From NCBI GenBank assembly GCA_032358255.1, contig JAULBX010008883.1:62001-126000 (forward strand): a stretch of 64,000 nucleotides of DNA, read 5' to 3'. Position numbers and translations under genes: made by a program. The notes beneath the pieces were generated by a model. It was given only the letters and a program-made list of their open reading frames with translations. It was not told where the DNA came from and did no database searches. Source of the stretch: Heterotrichella gracilis. Its lineage: Eukaryota; Sar; Xanthophyceae; Tribonematales; Xanthonemataceae. Shown piece after piece: positions 9,501-20,146 of this stretch (the first letter of the stretch is position 1; the number at the start of each line of letters is the position of its first letter).

Positions 9501-12403
9501 TTGCGGTGCAGGCGGTGGTGGCCACGGGGATGGCGGAGGAGTTTGGGGACTGCCTGCGCAAGGCGCACAAGTATGTGAAGAACACGCAGGTGAGACGGTG
9601 GAGTTGAGAGTTGAAGATAGGGTTGAGAGTTTTGGGGCCTGCCTGGGCAAGGCGCACAAGTATGTGAAGAACAGGCAGGTGAGGCGGTAGGATTAGCGGT
9701 TCATGTAACCCTAGAGTAGGGTTTGGAGAGTAGGGTGTGGAGAGTGCCTGTGCAGAGCACAGTAGTAAGTGGTGGCAGCATGCAGCTGGGGCAGGAGGGC
9801 ATAAGGGTCTGGCTATGGTTTAGGGTGGGAGGTTACAGTGGAATAATCCCCATGTTGACCCATTGCAACCTTGATACTCCTGCTTCCAGGTGGTTGACGA
9901 CTGCCCGGGCCCCCTGTCCAAATGGTACCGCCACATCTCCAAGGGCGCATGGCCATTCTCGTCACGTGACCACGGCTGGCCAATCTCAGACTGCAGCTCA
10001 GAGGGGCTCAAGGTGCGTGATGACCCTAGAAATAAGGGTACTCAGCTTTCCGGGATTTTATATCAGGCTTCTGTGTGTACTGGGTTTTAATATTGAATGA
10101 ATGGTGTGTTCTAATAAATAAATGCACAAGGTATCAGATCGGCGCCGCATACAACATGGGCCCTGCCACATGCGCCACAAGGGGGCGTGATGAATCCATT
10201 GCAATTGCACCATCCCGCAGTGCCTGCGCACCCTACCCACATGCTTGGCAACTGTATGCCATAGAGTAGGTGCCCTGTTCCCCACCCCCTGTCCTGTTTT
10301 TCCAGGCTGCGCTGGTGCTAGCTTCCTTGGATCCCGAGGTGGCGGGCGCCCCCATCCCCGCTGAGCGCCTGTCCGACTGCGTCAACGTCATCCTGTCATA
10401 CCAAAACCCCGACGGGGGCTGGGCCACGTACGAGAATCAGCGGTCTTTTGGGGCGCTTGAGGTAGGTTGCATGTGGGTGGCCAGGGCTGGAGACTCGCTT
10501 GTAGTCCCCGGCGCTGAGCATCGTTGCAGGTTTCTGGCGGGAATTGTTGACAGGAAACAAGCACATGGGTGTCAATTTACCTATATAAATCTGGTTTCCG
10601 AGCCCCATCCTTTAATTGTCGCTGTAACAATGTCACTGTAAGAGACCAACGAGCAATTGCACCACACGCTTGTTCTGAACGTCACTTCAAATTTCCCAGA
10701 TCATCAACCCCTCCGAGACATTCGGCGACATTGTGGTGGACTACAACCACGTGGAGTGCTCCTCCGCCTGCATCACAGCGCTGGCGGCATTCAGGGCAAG
10801 GTACCCGGAGCACCGGGCAGGGGAGATAGGCAAGGCGCTGAAACGGGGGCTGCGCTGGGTGAAGGGCGTGCAGCGGCCGGATGGGTCGTGGTACGGCAAC
10901 TGGGGCGTGTGCTTCACGTATGCAGGTGGGTGTGTTGCTTGTGGAGGAGGCATGTGATGGTGGGGATGTGGGGGTTTGTGGAGGGGGTCATGCCTCTGGG
11001 GGTGGGGCTAGTATTCCTGGGTACATTGAAATGTTAACCTATAGGTAATGAAAGAAAAAGGCAAACTATACCCCTGGCATGATCGAAGGGCGTGCTGTGC
11101 GTGGACGGGCCCTAGCTCGGCAAATGACGCAGGTGCTTCAGGTATGCAGGACAAATATTGTTTTTCCCCCTTGCAGGCTGGTTCGGTGCAGAGGCGCTGG
11201 CTGCGGTGGGCGAGTCTGTGGAAAACTCCGATTCCGCCAGGCGGGCATGTGAGTTCCTGGTCAGCAAGCAGCGGGCGGATGGGGGGTGGGGGGAGAGCTA
11301 TCTGTCATGCCAGGATAAGGTGCGGGGGGAAGGGGGGATTGACACGTTGCAATGGGAGGCTTGCAGTAGCGGCGTAGGTCGCTAGCATGGTTGTTGAGGT
11401 TAAAGGTTGATACACGCAATGTGCTTCCAAACAGTAGATGCTGAAGTGCGCATACTTCGCCATTTGAGTAACACATGGTGCATGTAGACCAGAAACACTA
11501 CCCAAACCCTGCCCGATCCTGCCCACCCCCTCATTACGTAACGCACTCCCCTACAACATTTCATTCCCCCCAAACCCTCCTCTCCCCCCATCAGGTGTAT
11601 AGTGAGCTAGGCGAAACCCACGTGGTGAACACCGCCTGGGCTGTGCAAGCGCTCATGTCCCTCGGCTACCACCGCTGCAACAGGGCAGCCATCGATTCCG
11701 GGGTGCGGGCGCTCATGCGCTGCCAGCTGGCGAATGGCGACTGGCCGCAGCAGCACATCAGCGGGGTGTTCAACCGCAACTGCATGATCACATATGCCAA
11801 CTACCGGTGAGGCGTGTAGGGTTTGGTAGGGTGTTCTTGCAGCTGGATCTGCATGTTCACTTACGCCAACTACCGATGGAGTGTGTAGGGTTTGGTGGGG
11901 TTTGGTATGGTTTTTAACCGCAACTGCATGATCACATATGCCAACTACCTGTTGAGGCGTGGAGGGTTTGGGAGGATGGTCGAACTGCAAGCGCATGGTC
12001 AAATTTGCACCTGATATGGGGGTTGTAGGATATTGGTATTTAGCTGCACGTGCATGGCAAAGAAGCATCCGTGCATGGCAAAGACATACACGTGAGAATA
12101 TGCGTGCATCCAAGAGACTGCTGTTTGCCTAATTTTGTGCGTTTCATAAATTCACCATCATCACGCGTAAGGTGTCAAGCCATGCTAGGGGGCATCGGTA
12201 ATCTGGTCTCAATCATCTGCAAAATAAATCCTGAGGGACTGTAGACTACTCAATAGGCATGGCAGTGGGGTCACCCGAGGCTCCAAGCACCCATCTAATT
12301 ACACCCCTCCCTTAATTGCAGCAACATCTTCCCACTGTGGGCGCTGGGCCAGTATCGCAGCCAGGTGCTGCAGGGGAAGGCCTCAGCCAATGGGATGCAC
12401 TGA
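6571..12403 (+). CDS. CAS1: Cycloartenol synthase (oxidosqualene cyclase)
   Basis: It cyclises 2,3-oxidosqualene to cycloartenol, the first committed step of phytosterol synthesis, at the endoplasmic reticulum membrane. Thirteen exons give 761 residues, the normal family length: 6571-7109, 7231-7297, 7647-7829, 8177-8350, 8693-8794, 9128-9225, 9409-9589, 9890-10012, 10306-10461, 10700-10925, 11177-11319, 11595-11806 and 12322-12403. The start matches the family's MWxLK beginning; an in-frame ATG at 6502 would add 23 atypical residues. QW-type repeats are present (for example GDGGW-like and ADGGWGES). Tyr409, His476 and Ile480 correspond to the Tyr410, His477 and Ile481 of Arabidopsis CAS1 that favour cycloartenol over lanosterol. 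The catalytic Asp482 is kept, but the usual DCTAE motif reads DCSSE. Several introns contain extra copies of neighbouring exon edges. Confidence 0.95.
8066..8094 (+). repeat. Copy of CAS exon 4 start inside intron 3
   Basis: The 26-base word TACCTCCCCATGAGCTACAT plus flanking bases at 8069-8094 repeats the first bases of exon 4 (from 8177), about 110 bases upstream of the real exon and inside the intron. The C/T-rich tract before each copy is also similar. The copy lacks a clean AG acceptor. Confidence 0.85.
9631..9690 (+). repeat. Copy of CAS exon 7 end with intact 5' splice site
   Basis: Bases 9631-9690 repeat 9541-9600, the last ~49 bases of exon 7 plus the start of its intron, with a few substitutions. 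The copy keeps a CAG|GTGAGG donor. Using this donor instead of the real one would retain in-frame stop codons, so it should act as a decoy. TAGGGTTTGG-like telomeric words follow. Confidence 0.9.
11840..11970 (+). repeat. Two further copies of CAS exon 12 end within intron 12
   Basis: The end of exon 12 and its donor (11774-11820) are copied at about 11844-11890 and 11916-11968. Both copies carry the word GCCAACTACC. The donor has decayed in each, reading CCGATGGAG and CCTGTTGAG instead of CCGGTGAGG. Each copy is followed by TAGGGTTTGG-like sequence. A weaker fourth copy may lie at 11972-12010. Confidence 0.88.
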
Positions 12404-14181
12404 GGGCCCAGTTGGAGGGGCAGCACATTCTCAGCCATGCAGTTTATGCTGCTCAAGGAGTGACTACGAGAGAGGAGGAAAGGGGACAAGCAGCGCGTGC
12501 GTAGTTAGCTAAGCGCTCTAGTTAGCCCATAGGGAGCACATAGTGGCCTAGAGTTGGAGCCCATAGGAGCCTATAGTCAGCCCATAGGGAGAGAAAGGAG
12601 GAAAGCGGACGCACAGAGGTGGGGTTAGGGAGCATGAACGCAGGGAAGAAAGCACATGCCCCAGGGTACATGCCCATGACGTCATGATGGCGGGGTATTT
12701 CTATAGGAGCTTGAAAGGATTTTGGAATAATTTTTTTTTGTTAAGTTGTAGCGACATACCCATTTTTGTGCAGTTTTGCTGAGTCATGTCAACATTAAGG
12801 TATTCGTAACCTCTTGCTCAGCCGCATCATGCAACACTTTCAATCTCATGGGGAGTGATGGTTTTGTACCGGCAAAAGGCACAAGTCTTTGGTACTGTAT
12901 CAAAGCTCTGTAACAGAGTCTGCCGGGTCCGCCTAGCATTCTTGACATTTTTGCCACGTCTATTACACATGTTTCACTGCTGCCAACCACAACAAGTATG
13001 CAGACCCTCAGCAGTGCCAAGGCTCCCGTTGGCAGGTTGAGTGCTTAGCCGATTTAGAAGTAGGCCAAGCAACCACCCCACCCCTTGACACCAGTTCAGG
13101 TCTGCCTAGACATTGTGGTGACCAATGAATACTAGGTGATGTGGGTTCCAGCTTGTTCCAGCCAGCTGAGTGCACCCGCATTGCGATCATCGGCCATGTC
13201 AATTTGAAAGCATTGCCATGGAAGAGAAAGAGAAAACCAAAAGGCGTATATTGCCCCTTCAGGGAACTGTTCAAAAGACGCAAGTAAATGGCCCCAGGAG
13301 CCGCAGTCCCAATGCGGACTGTCCTGTAAAAAACTGTCTATGTACCATTATTCCCAGCATGCGCTTCAATTGACCCTTCCTTTCGTAAATTGTGAATCAT
13401 TCAGCATGATGCCTGTAAACGCTTTGCAATGCCAAGCATTGTCTACATCTGAAACAGTATATATAATCGACGCTCCCAGACTGGTCTCAGGTGCAAGGGC
13501 GTTTATCCTTAGCTGGTGATTGCCAATAGGGCCTAACGTATCCCTACCATTAGAAGGCATTGCCCAATGCCAATGCCAATGGGCAAATGGCAATGGCAAA
13601 TACATGTGTATGACGTAAAGAAAATGTGTACTGCATTGGTGGCCCTGTATAATACATTTTGAGGTAAAGGAAACGACACAGCGAGCAAGACAGCAAAACT
13701 GCTCGCAGTAGATAAAGCAACGGATTCTGGCTATGACTCCAAGCCTGGAAAACAACTTGTCGATACGTGCTGATTTTGGTTCAAACATCATGGCTGGCAT
13801 AACAGCGGTAGACTGACTGCAACCCTAGGCAACAAAGGACTGGCCCGCCTCGCTGCCCCAGAGCCAGTATCTGATATGTTTGTTGACAAATTGCTCATTA
13901 ATTCAAAACAGCTGCAGAGTGCTGATTCATCCAGGAGACATGTATAAAGCGCTGGTTTGTTCAGTGACTGAGTTGGATGGCAATTGTGCTTATTCATTCA
14001 TTGATGGGTTTAAATGGCTGGAATAGGCTGGACTGATCGCGATTGACTAATAGCAACCCCCATGCAGGGATTTACAGGCCCTCCTCGTCATCCCAGATGG
14101 GCACCCCCCACCCCATGCAGGGGTATACAGGCCATCTTCCTCGTCCCAAATGGCCACCCCCCACCCCCATGCAAGGAGGTT
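12404..14181. other. Intergenic region between convergent CAS and kinase genes
   Basis: CAS ends at 12403 and the minus-strand kinase gene ends at 14182. The stretch holds a small irregular repeat at about 12470-12615, in which the words AGCCCATAGGGAG and GGAGGAAAG recur. A CCAATG-type short repeat lies near 13563-13600. Extra copies of the kinase gene's 3' end lie at 14060-14180. No gene is supported. Confidence 0.6.
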
Positions 14182-14215
14182 TTACTGGCCCTCCTCGTCG
14201 TCCCAGATGGCCACC
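14060..14215 (-). repeat. Three tandem copies of the kinase gene's coding end
   Basis: The last coding bases of the kinase gene (14182-14215, encoding GVAIWDDEEGQ on the minus strand) recur at about 14130-14165 and 14079-14125. The unit is about 52 bases and also contains CCACCCCATGCA-like sequence. The two outer copies lie past the stop codon. One still reads WGVPIWDDEEGL in a minus-strand frame. Confidence 0.85.
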
Positions 14216-17200
14216 CCCCACCTCCGCGCAACCCCCTCCAGCACCTCCACCATCTGCTCCGCACTCACCCGCAGGCAGGGCTCCGCCTGGCAGCAGTCGG
14301 CGATGAGGTCCCGCCACTCGTCCACCCACTCCTCCTCCATGCCCTCGCATGCGCGCCCCAGCGTGTCGATCGTGAGCGGCGTCCACGGCTCCCCCACCTC
14401 GATCCCCACCAGCAGGGCCTCGTACAGGGTGTCATCGTCCATGACGCCATAGGGCACCTGGCCCGACATCATCTCCAGCATGACGCAGCCAAGGGCCCAC
14501 ATGTCGGCTGCTGGGGTCAGGACACAGAGGGTGCCCACTTCCGCCCCCGCCAGGACCTCGGGGGGCGCGTAGCGCAGCGAGTACAAGCCCACCGCCGCCC
14601 TGTCGATGTCGGGGTGGAGGTAGTTGGCGCCACCGAAGTCGTGCAGCAGGGCGCGGCATCCGCCATTGCGCCGGGGCTCGGCCGCGGGCAAGAGGAGCAC
14701 GTTGTCGGTCTTCAGGTCGCCGTGCACCAGCTGCCTGCTGTGGATGAAGCGCAGCTCCCGCGCAATCTGCAGCACAAGGTTGAGCGGGATGTCCTTCAAC
14801 TGGCTGCGTGCCAGCGCCAGGTGTACCTTCCTGCAGGTGCAAAGGGACGGGTTGGTGGACAGGTTGGGCCTGTTGAAATGAAAGGATGCAGGTGAGGATT
14901 TCTCAGTGCGAGAAGGATACGAGGATGAGAAGTGACACGACTTGGGGTTGATGCGGCATCGCGTAGCATGCAGTGATGTGGGATGCAATGCGGCAGCCAG
15001 CGGTGCGCTACACTGAGGTGATTCACTCAACTGAGGCAACCAGGTGCCAGGTGGAGGGTAAACGCCAGCCACAGGAAGTCCACAAGCACATACTCCTTGT
15101 ACTCATGAGCGCGGTTCAGGGTTACAGGTCCAGGGTGCAGGTTGTAGGGTTCCCTGGAAAAAGAGGGTTTTACTCACTCTATGAGCGTGGTGAGGGCGCA
15201 CTCCGCCTTCTCCATCACGTAGCCCACAACCTGCCCCGCCTCGTCCACCACCAGGGCTTGGCAGGGCATGATGCCGTGCGCATTGCCGCCCAGCGTGAAT
15301 GTGGTCAGAGCCTCAAAGGCAATGTTGGCCTGCAGGAAAGATAATGAACGAAAATCATGTTGGTGTGCAGCAGCACCAACAGCAGGGGATGAGCTGAGAG
15401 CGTATGCAAACAAATTTGGGATTTAGCGTGGTTGCATAGCGCTCCAAGCGGGATGCCCAAGCCATGATAAGCTTGGTAAACAGTGCCAGCAGTACAAAAC
15501 AGTATTTTGGGTGAATGCAACCCTGAACCCTTGCAGCAAAGTGGATGTGTGGCACATATGGATGCATGGAAACCACGCCAATGCCTTAACCCTACGACCT
15601 TGACCCAAACAGTGCAGACATCCAGCCCAAAGCCCTACACCCTACACCCTACACTATACAGGGGTCGTACCAGGTTGCGCCGGTGGTTCGCCTGCTCCCT
15701 CGCGTCCCCGCCACGCTGCATGTAGCACTTGACAGCCACCACGCCGCGAAACATGGGGTGCGTCATGAGCCACACCTCGCCGCCCGCGCCCTGCCCCAAC
15801 ACCTTGCCCCAGCGGCATTCTGGGTCGTCCAGGTTGATGATGGCAGGTGGGGTCCCTGCCTGTGCCGCCCCATCCTTGAACACCTGCGCCAGATGGATAG
15901 AAAAGATATGAAACAAAACATATAAAGCTTCTAACCGTAGTAGCTTTGTATTTAAATTTCACATCCATGACAGTGAGTTAAAAACTTCTGTATGTCTGTA
16001 TTAAATATATATAGTAATCAATTGTAAGACAGAAAACAGTACAGCTCTGACCACCCCCACTAGAACCAAATGAGTAGGCAGCCTGTCCTTCAACCGCTAC
16101 GCCACATTGCTTGTTCATCAAAGAGGATTTGGCAAAGAGAAAGGCAGGGGTAAGGTCAGCGTGATTGTCACAGTACCTCTAGAATTTAGGTGTCAGGGTT
16201 TAGGGTTTAGGCTGTACCTCCAGCACCCTCTCGTTGAGGAAGGCCAGGCACTCGGGGCTGCCCGTGATGCGCTCCGCCAGGTGGAACTGCTCCTCAGCCG
16301 CCAGCTCGCAGGGGCCCAAATGGGGGCAGATGGCATGCTCAGGCGTCACCTCGACCTCCTCCACTGCCCGCTGTGTACACACCACCTGAAGCTCCTCCTC
16401 TGGCTGCTGGGCACACACCACCTCCTCCACTGCCTGCTGCTCAGGCACAGCCTCGTGTGCAGGGACATCCTCGAGGGGCGCCTCATCGCTACACAACAAG
16501 GGGAGAGCAGGGTCATGAGTAGGCCAGGCTAAACCCTAAAGCAACACCCTAGACCATAAACCTTAACATAGGCTCGAGGGGCGCCACGCCACTGCACAAC
16601 AAGGGAAGAGCAGGGTACCATGAGTAGGCCAGGCAAAACCCTAAAAGTGAAGAACAAAAGAAAATAAACCTGAACACAGCTTTGGGATCGCCGCGGCGCT
16701 GCGCAACGAGGGGAGAGCAGGGGTTCTTGATAGGTCAAGGTAAACCCTAAACCAAAACCCTCACAAGGCGGTGGTGCCATATGCATGTGCCATCCACTTG
16801 TTCCTTCCTGCGTTGTACCCCAAGCAAGCAACAAAACCCCACACACTCACACACGTGTATTCATTAAAACCAGGCAGGCCACAGAGTCATACATGTGGCA
16901 TAAGGCTCGATGTCGCAAACCCTATGCCGCAACCAGCAGCACATACCAGGAAACGACCGCACTAGTGGATTGGGCCCCAGTTGCGCTGGTGGCCACTGCG
17001 GGTGCAGCCTCTGTTGCCACCAGGGCCAGCTGGCTTGTGAAGGATGGGCTGGCTGCAGAGGCGGCGGCCCCTGCAGGTGAGGCCTGTGTTGCTCCTGTCC
17101 CCACTGTCAGTGAGGACTTGCAGGAGATTGATGGTGAGGCTTCGAAGTCGTGGGCAAGTGGGGTGGTGGGGCTGCCGGGGGCGGCTGCCTGTGGGTGCGC

Positions 17201-18608
17201 ACAGCCTGCTGCCCGCTCAGGGGTTGGAGGTGGGGTAGGTGCACTGCACAGGGGCAAGAGAGGGCAGGTGTGAAAAGGGCTGTCGAGCGGGATGCCATCA
17301 ATACATCGGTAGTGACATTTATTCACACAACAGCAAACTCAGCAGGACAGTAGGGCCACCAAACATGCAGCCACAGTGTGGCAAAGTGCACAGCACCCTG
17401 TACATCGACTCTAGCTGGACATTCAAAACCCTAAACTATAAACCCTAAACCTCGTCATCTTTTGGTTTTGAGCTCGAGTATCGCACTCCACCAGGAAATA
17501 GACATCCCAACTTCAGAGGTCGAACAAGCTCAGCTCACCTTGCGTGCCGTGGTACCACAGGGATGGAGGTGCAGGCAGGGCCCTCTTCCTCCTCCTGTTC
17601 CCCTGATTGGCCGCTCAAAGGTTCCAGAGCAGGCTGCGCAGGCTTCACTTCAGGCTTCACTTCAGGTGCACTGCATAGGGACAAGCGGAGCAAGGGTAGG
17701 GTGAGGACACCTTGGTGATAAGCTGAGCAAAACAGCACTGTTGGGCTGGTTGGTGCACCAATGCAAGCTTATTACACTTCTCCTACATGGCCAGTGTGGG
17801 TGGGAGAAAGCACTGAGCACAGGATGGGGGCTAGGTACGCACAGAAGGGCACAATGCTGGAATAAAAGGACAGGTAAGGCAAGCCAGAGGTGTTCCAAGG
17901 CACCCTTGACACCAGGCAGGTTGGTTGCAGTTACATTTGTGAACAAGGGCAGTAACGGTTGTGGCCCAGTCAGTGGAACGATGACAGCAACAGTGGCTGC
18001 AGTTGCAGGCCTGCCTTCCAACACCCACCAGTGTATTTCAGGCCTCAAAGCCACGATCTTGTGGGCCTCGACTTCGACTCCTTGGTTGAGGGCTTTCACC
18101 AGCTCTCGGGCACCCGCCGCCAGCAGGCGTTGCAGTTGGTCGAAGATGGTCTCCTCGGTCTCGATGGTGTGGGAGGCAAACACGAGCTCCTGCGGGCAAA
18201 AGCAAGGGAAAGGTCAGCAGAAGAACGCTTCAGGACAGGGGTAGTACCGAAGGTTTACGAAACACTCGTGCGGTGGTTGAAAACCAGTGGTATGCTTCGT
18301 TCGTGCAATGGACCCCAGTAACGCGCCACTTGCTGAGGGCATGCCTGCAGATGCACTGGACTGGGCACGCGCATTAGCGCACGCCCCACAAGACCACAAA
18401 GCCCGGGATCAGGCTTTAAGTGGTCCTTTTCCGGGCAAACACTGGGCAAACGACTGCGCGCACGCACCTGGCGATCTATAGTGGGCGTATGCACGGACAC
18501 AGGTTTGCAGGCAAGGGTGCAGGGTGCCCCACTTACCACCATCCTCTTCCAAGCACTGAACACATTCAGGGCTATCCAGTAGTACTGTTTGAGGCTACTT
18601 CCAGCCAT
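14182..18608 (-). CDS. Protein kinase with long disordered N-terminus
   Basis: Eight exons give 648 residues in one continuous frame: 18608-18537, 18189-18029, 17670-17539, 17243-16947, 16488-16218, 15883-15671, 15329-15178 and 14830-14182. Residues 1-311 have low sequence complexity (Ala, Pro, Glu and Val rich) and match no family I know. The kinase domain spans about 330-645. The Gly-rich loop GQGAGGEVW is at 341-349, with VAVK (Lys363). The catalytic loop reads HGDLKTDN (469-476) in place of the usual HRDLKxxN, so the Arg of HRD is Gly. DFG (497-499) and YAPPEV (520-525) are present. Asp471, Lys473, Asn476 and Asp497 are all there, so activity is plausible, probably Ser/Thr. Lacking the HRD arginine usually goes with less dependence on activation-loop phosphorylation. 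The substrate is unknown. The 5' edges of exons 3-5 resemble one another. Confidence 0.85.
16478..17702 (-). repeat. Five related intron-end/exon-start segments in the kinase gene
   Basis: On the minus strand the splice-acceptor regions before exon 3 (17702-17664), exon 4 (17272-17238) and exon 5 (16515-16478) share a C/T tract of the type CCCTGCTCTTCCCTTGT followed by GCAG or GTAG. Two unused copies lie in intron 4 at about 16618-16571 and 16724-16686. The first unused copy also carries the exon-5-like word GGCGCCCCTCGA. Exons 3 and 4 both begin TGCACCT. Confidence 0.8.
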
Positions 18609-20146
18609 GATCGCTGGACCAAGTGCAGGACGCACTATCAGCCAGGACGTTCTAACGAAAGCTTCGAATGCTGAACCAGTACGTATACGCAGCTGCAGGA
18701 CCCACTTGCTCACACTGCTTCAAGCGGACAACAACAACGTATACGGCCACGAAAAACGCTGATAGAATACTTGCCAAACGATAACAGGGCAAGCACAGAG
18801 CAGAAAGATAAACAGCATCACCTCCCACCTTTGGGTTAAGTAGCCCTGGCTCGAGCTTCTCCAGGCGAACCGTCACACACGCTTTCTTGCAACCCACCCG
18901 GGACGACGGCGGCTGTTTTCTGGGTATACAGGCGGTCAGGCAGCCGGCGGCCGACCGGATAGCGGGCGGTGGCCCCGCCGATTCACTGCAGTCGCCTGAC
19001 CGCCGGCGACCGCCGATGCAGGCGCTGACTGCCATACGTAAACGACAGGCAACACGCCGCTACAGGCTTTGGGAGTCCAATACAATACAACTTTGTCTTG
19101 TTACACCTGCAACATGTACTACACATTCTGGCAGAATCTAAAGAATCTAAAGAATACATCTAAAGAATACATGTTGCACGTGCGTGCCAGCGTGGCAGCT
19201 AGCTGGTGGGTAGCCCCGCAGCGTGGCTCGCTCCACTGGTGTGCGTAGCCTGGGCTCGGTCCATTAGTGGACCCACTCATCCGACACCTGCAAGTTTTGG
19301 ACAGCCATCAGAGCCCCGGAGGATGGACAACAGTGAGGTAGATGGGCAGTGAGGTGTAACTGCTGTATGCATGCCATTGTGTGCGAGTGATCCAATTGGC
19401 TGGCCAGGTTGCCTAGACTGCGTACTCAAAATAAATCGAGTAAGCGAAAAGCCAGATGACCATGCACTGCAGCCAGGAAGTGATCCACCAAAATGCATGG
19501 CACCACCAAGAACCCTACCGAAGGGTAATGTTGCGTGGCCAAGCATGTGCACGCCATGGCGATCCCTTTCCGCGGGACAGTGCAGGGCACTCTTAAGAAG
19601 CCGTATGAAACCGGTTAACAACTTACAATGGCGCCAACTGCAAAACTTGGGTCAACCCACAGGTCAGCTAAACAAGGCAACATGCAGGCATGGGCGGTGA
19701 CATGCCCATGCCCATGCCACAGTCGACTGTAATGGGACTGAATGCATGCCCTATTGTGCACCATGATCGTAAAATAGAAGCATACGGGCTTATAACTCAA
19801 CCCTATATTGCTTCACTGTACAAATCTCCAGCCATACAGTCAATTTTCAGTGCTTTCCTTGCACGCATGGCTGATACATAACACCACCCTGCCAGGTCAC
19901 ACTGCAACGGTCTGTCTCAGAAAACAAGAGAAGGAAACGCCATGGGCGTTGCAAGGGCGGCACAGCAATTGCGCTTAGCTCCGCAGGTCATACTACAATG
20001 TCATAGTATGGGGTATGACTACAATGCTCAGTCTCATACACCGGTAGGCCCTAAATCCCATCTTGCGCCTGAAAGGCCAGTGCATCCCAGGATAGCCATG
20101 CTAGCACAGCCTGCATCAGACACCCCAACTCCTTCAGCCGCCACGC
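18609..20146. other. Intergenic region upstream of kinase gene
   Basis: This lies between the kinase start (18608) and the thioesterase stop (20147), both on the minus strand. It contains a GC-rich patch at 18925-19015 in which GGCGGTCAGGC and its complement GCCTGACCGCC face each other. CCCATGCCCATGCC-type short repeats lie near 19700. No coding sequence is supported. Confidence 0.55.

Noticed and set aside
14062-14895. 277-residue plus-strand open frame
   Set aside because: Antisense of the kinase catalytic exon; no family resemblance of its own.
18652-19035. 127-residue minus-strand open frame upstream of the kinase
   Set aside because: It runs into the kinase 5' flank in a different frame and looks like nothing known; more likely 5' UTR or intergenic.
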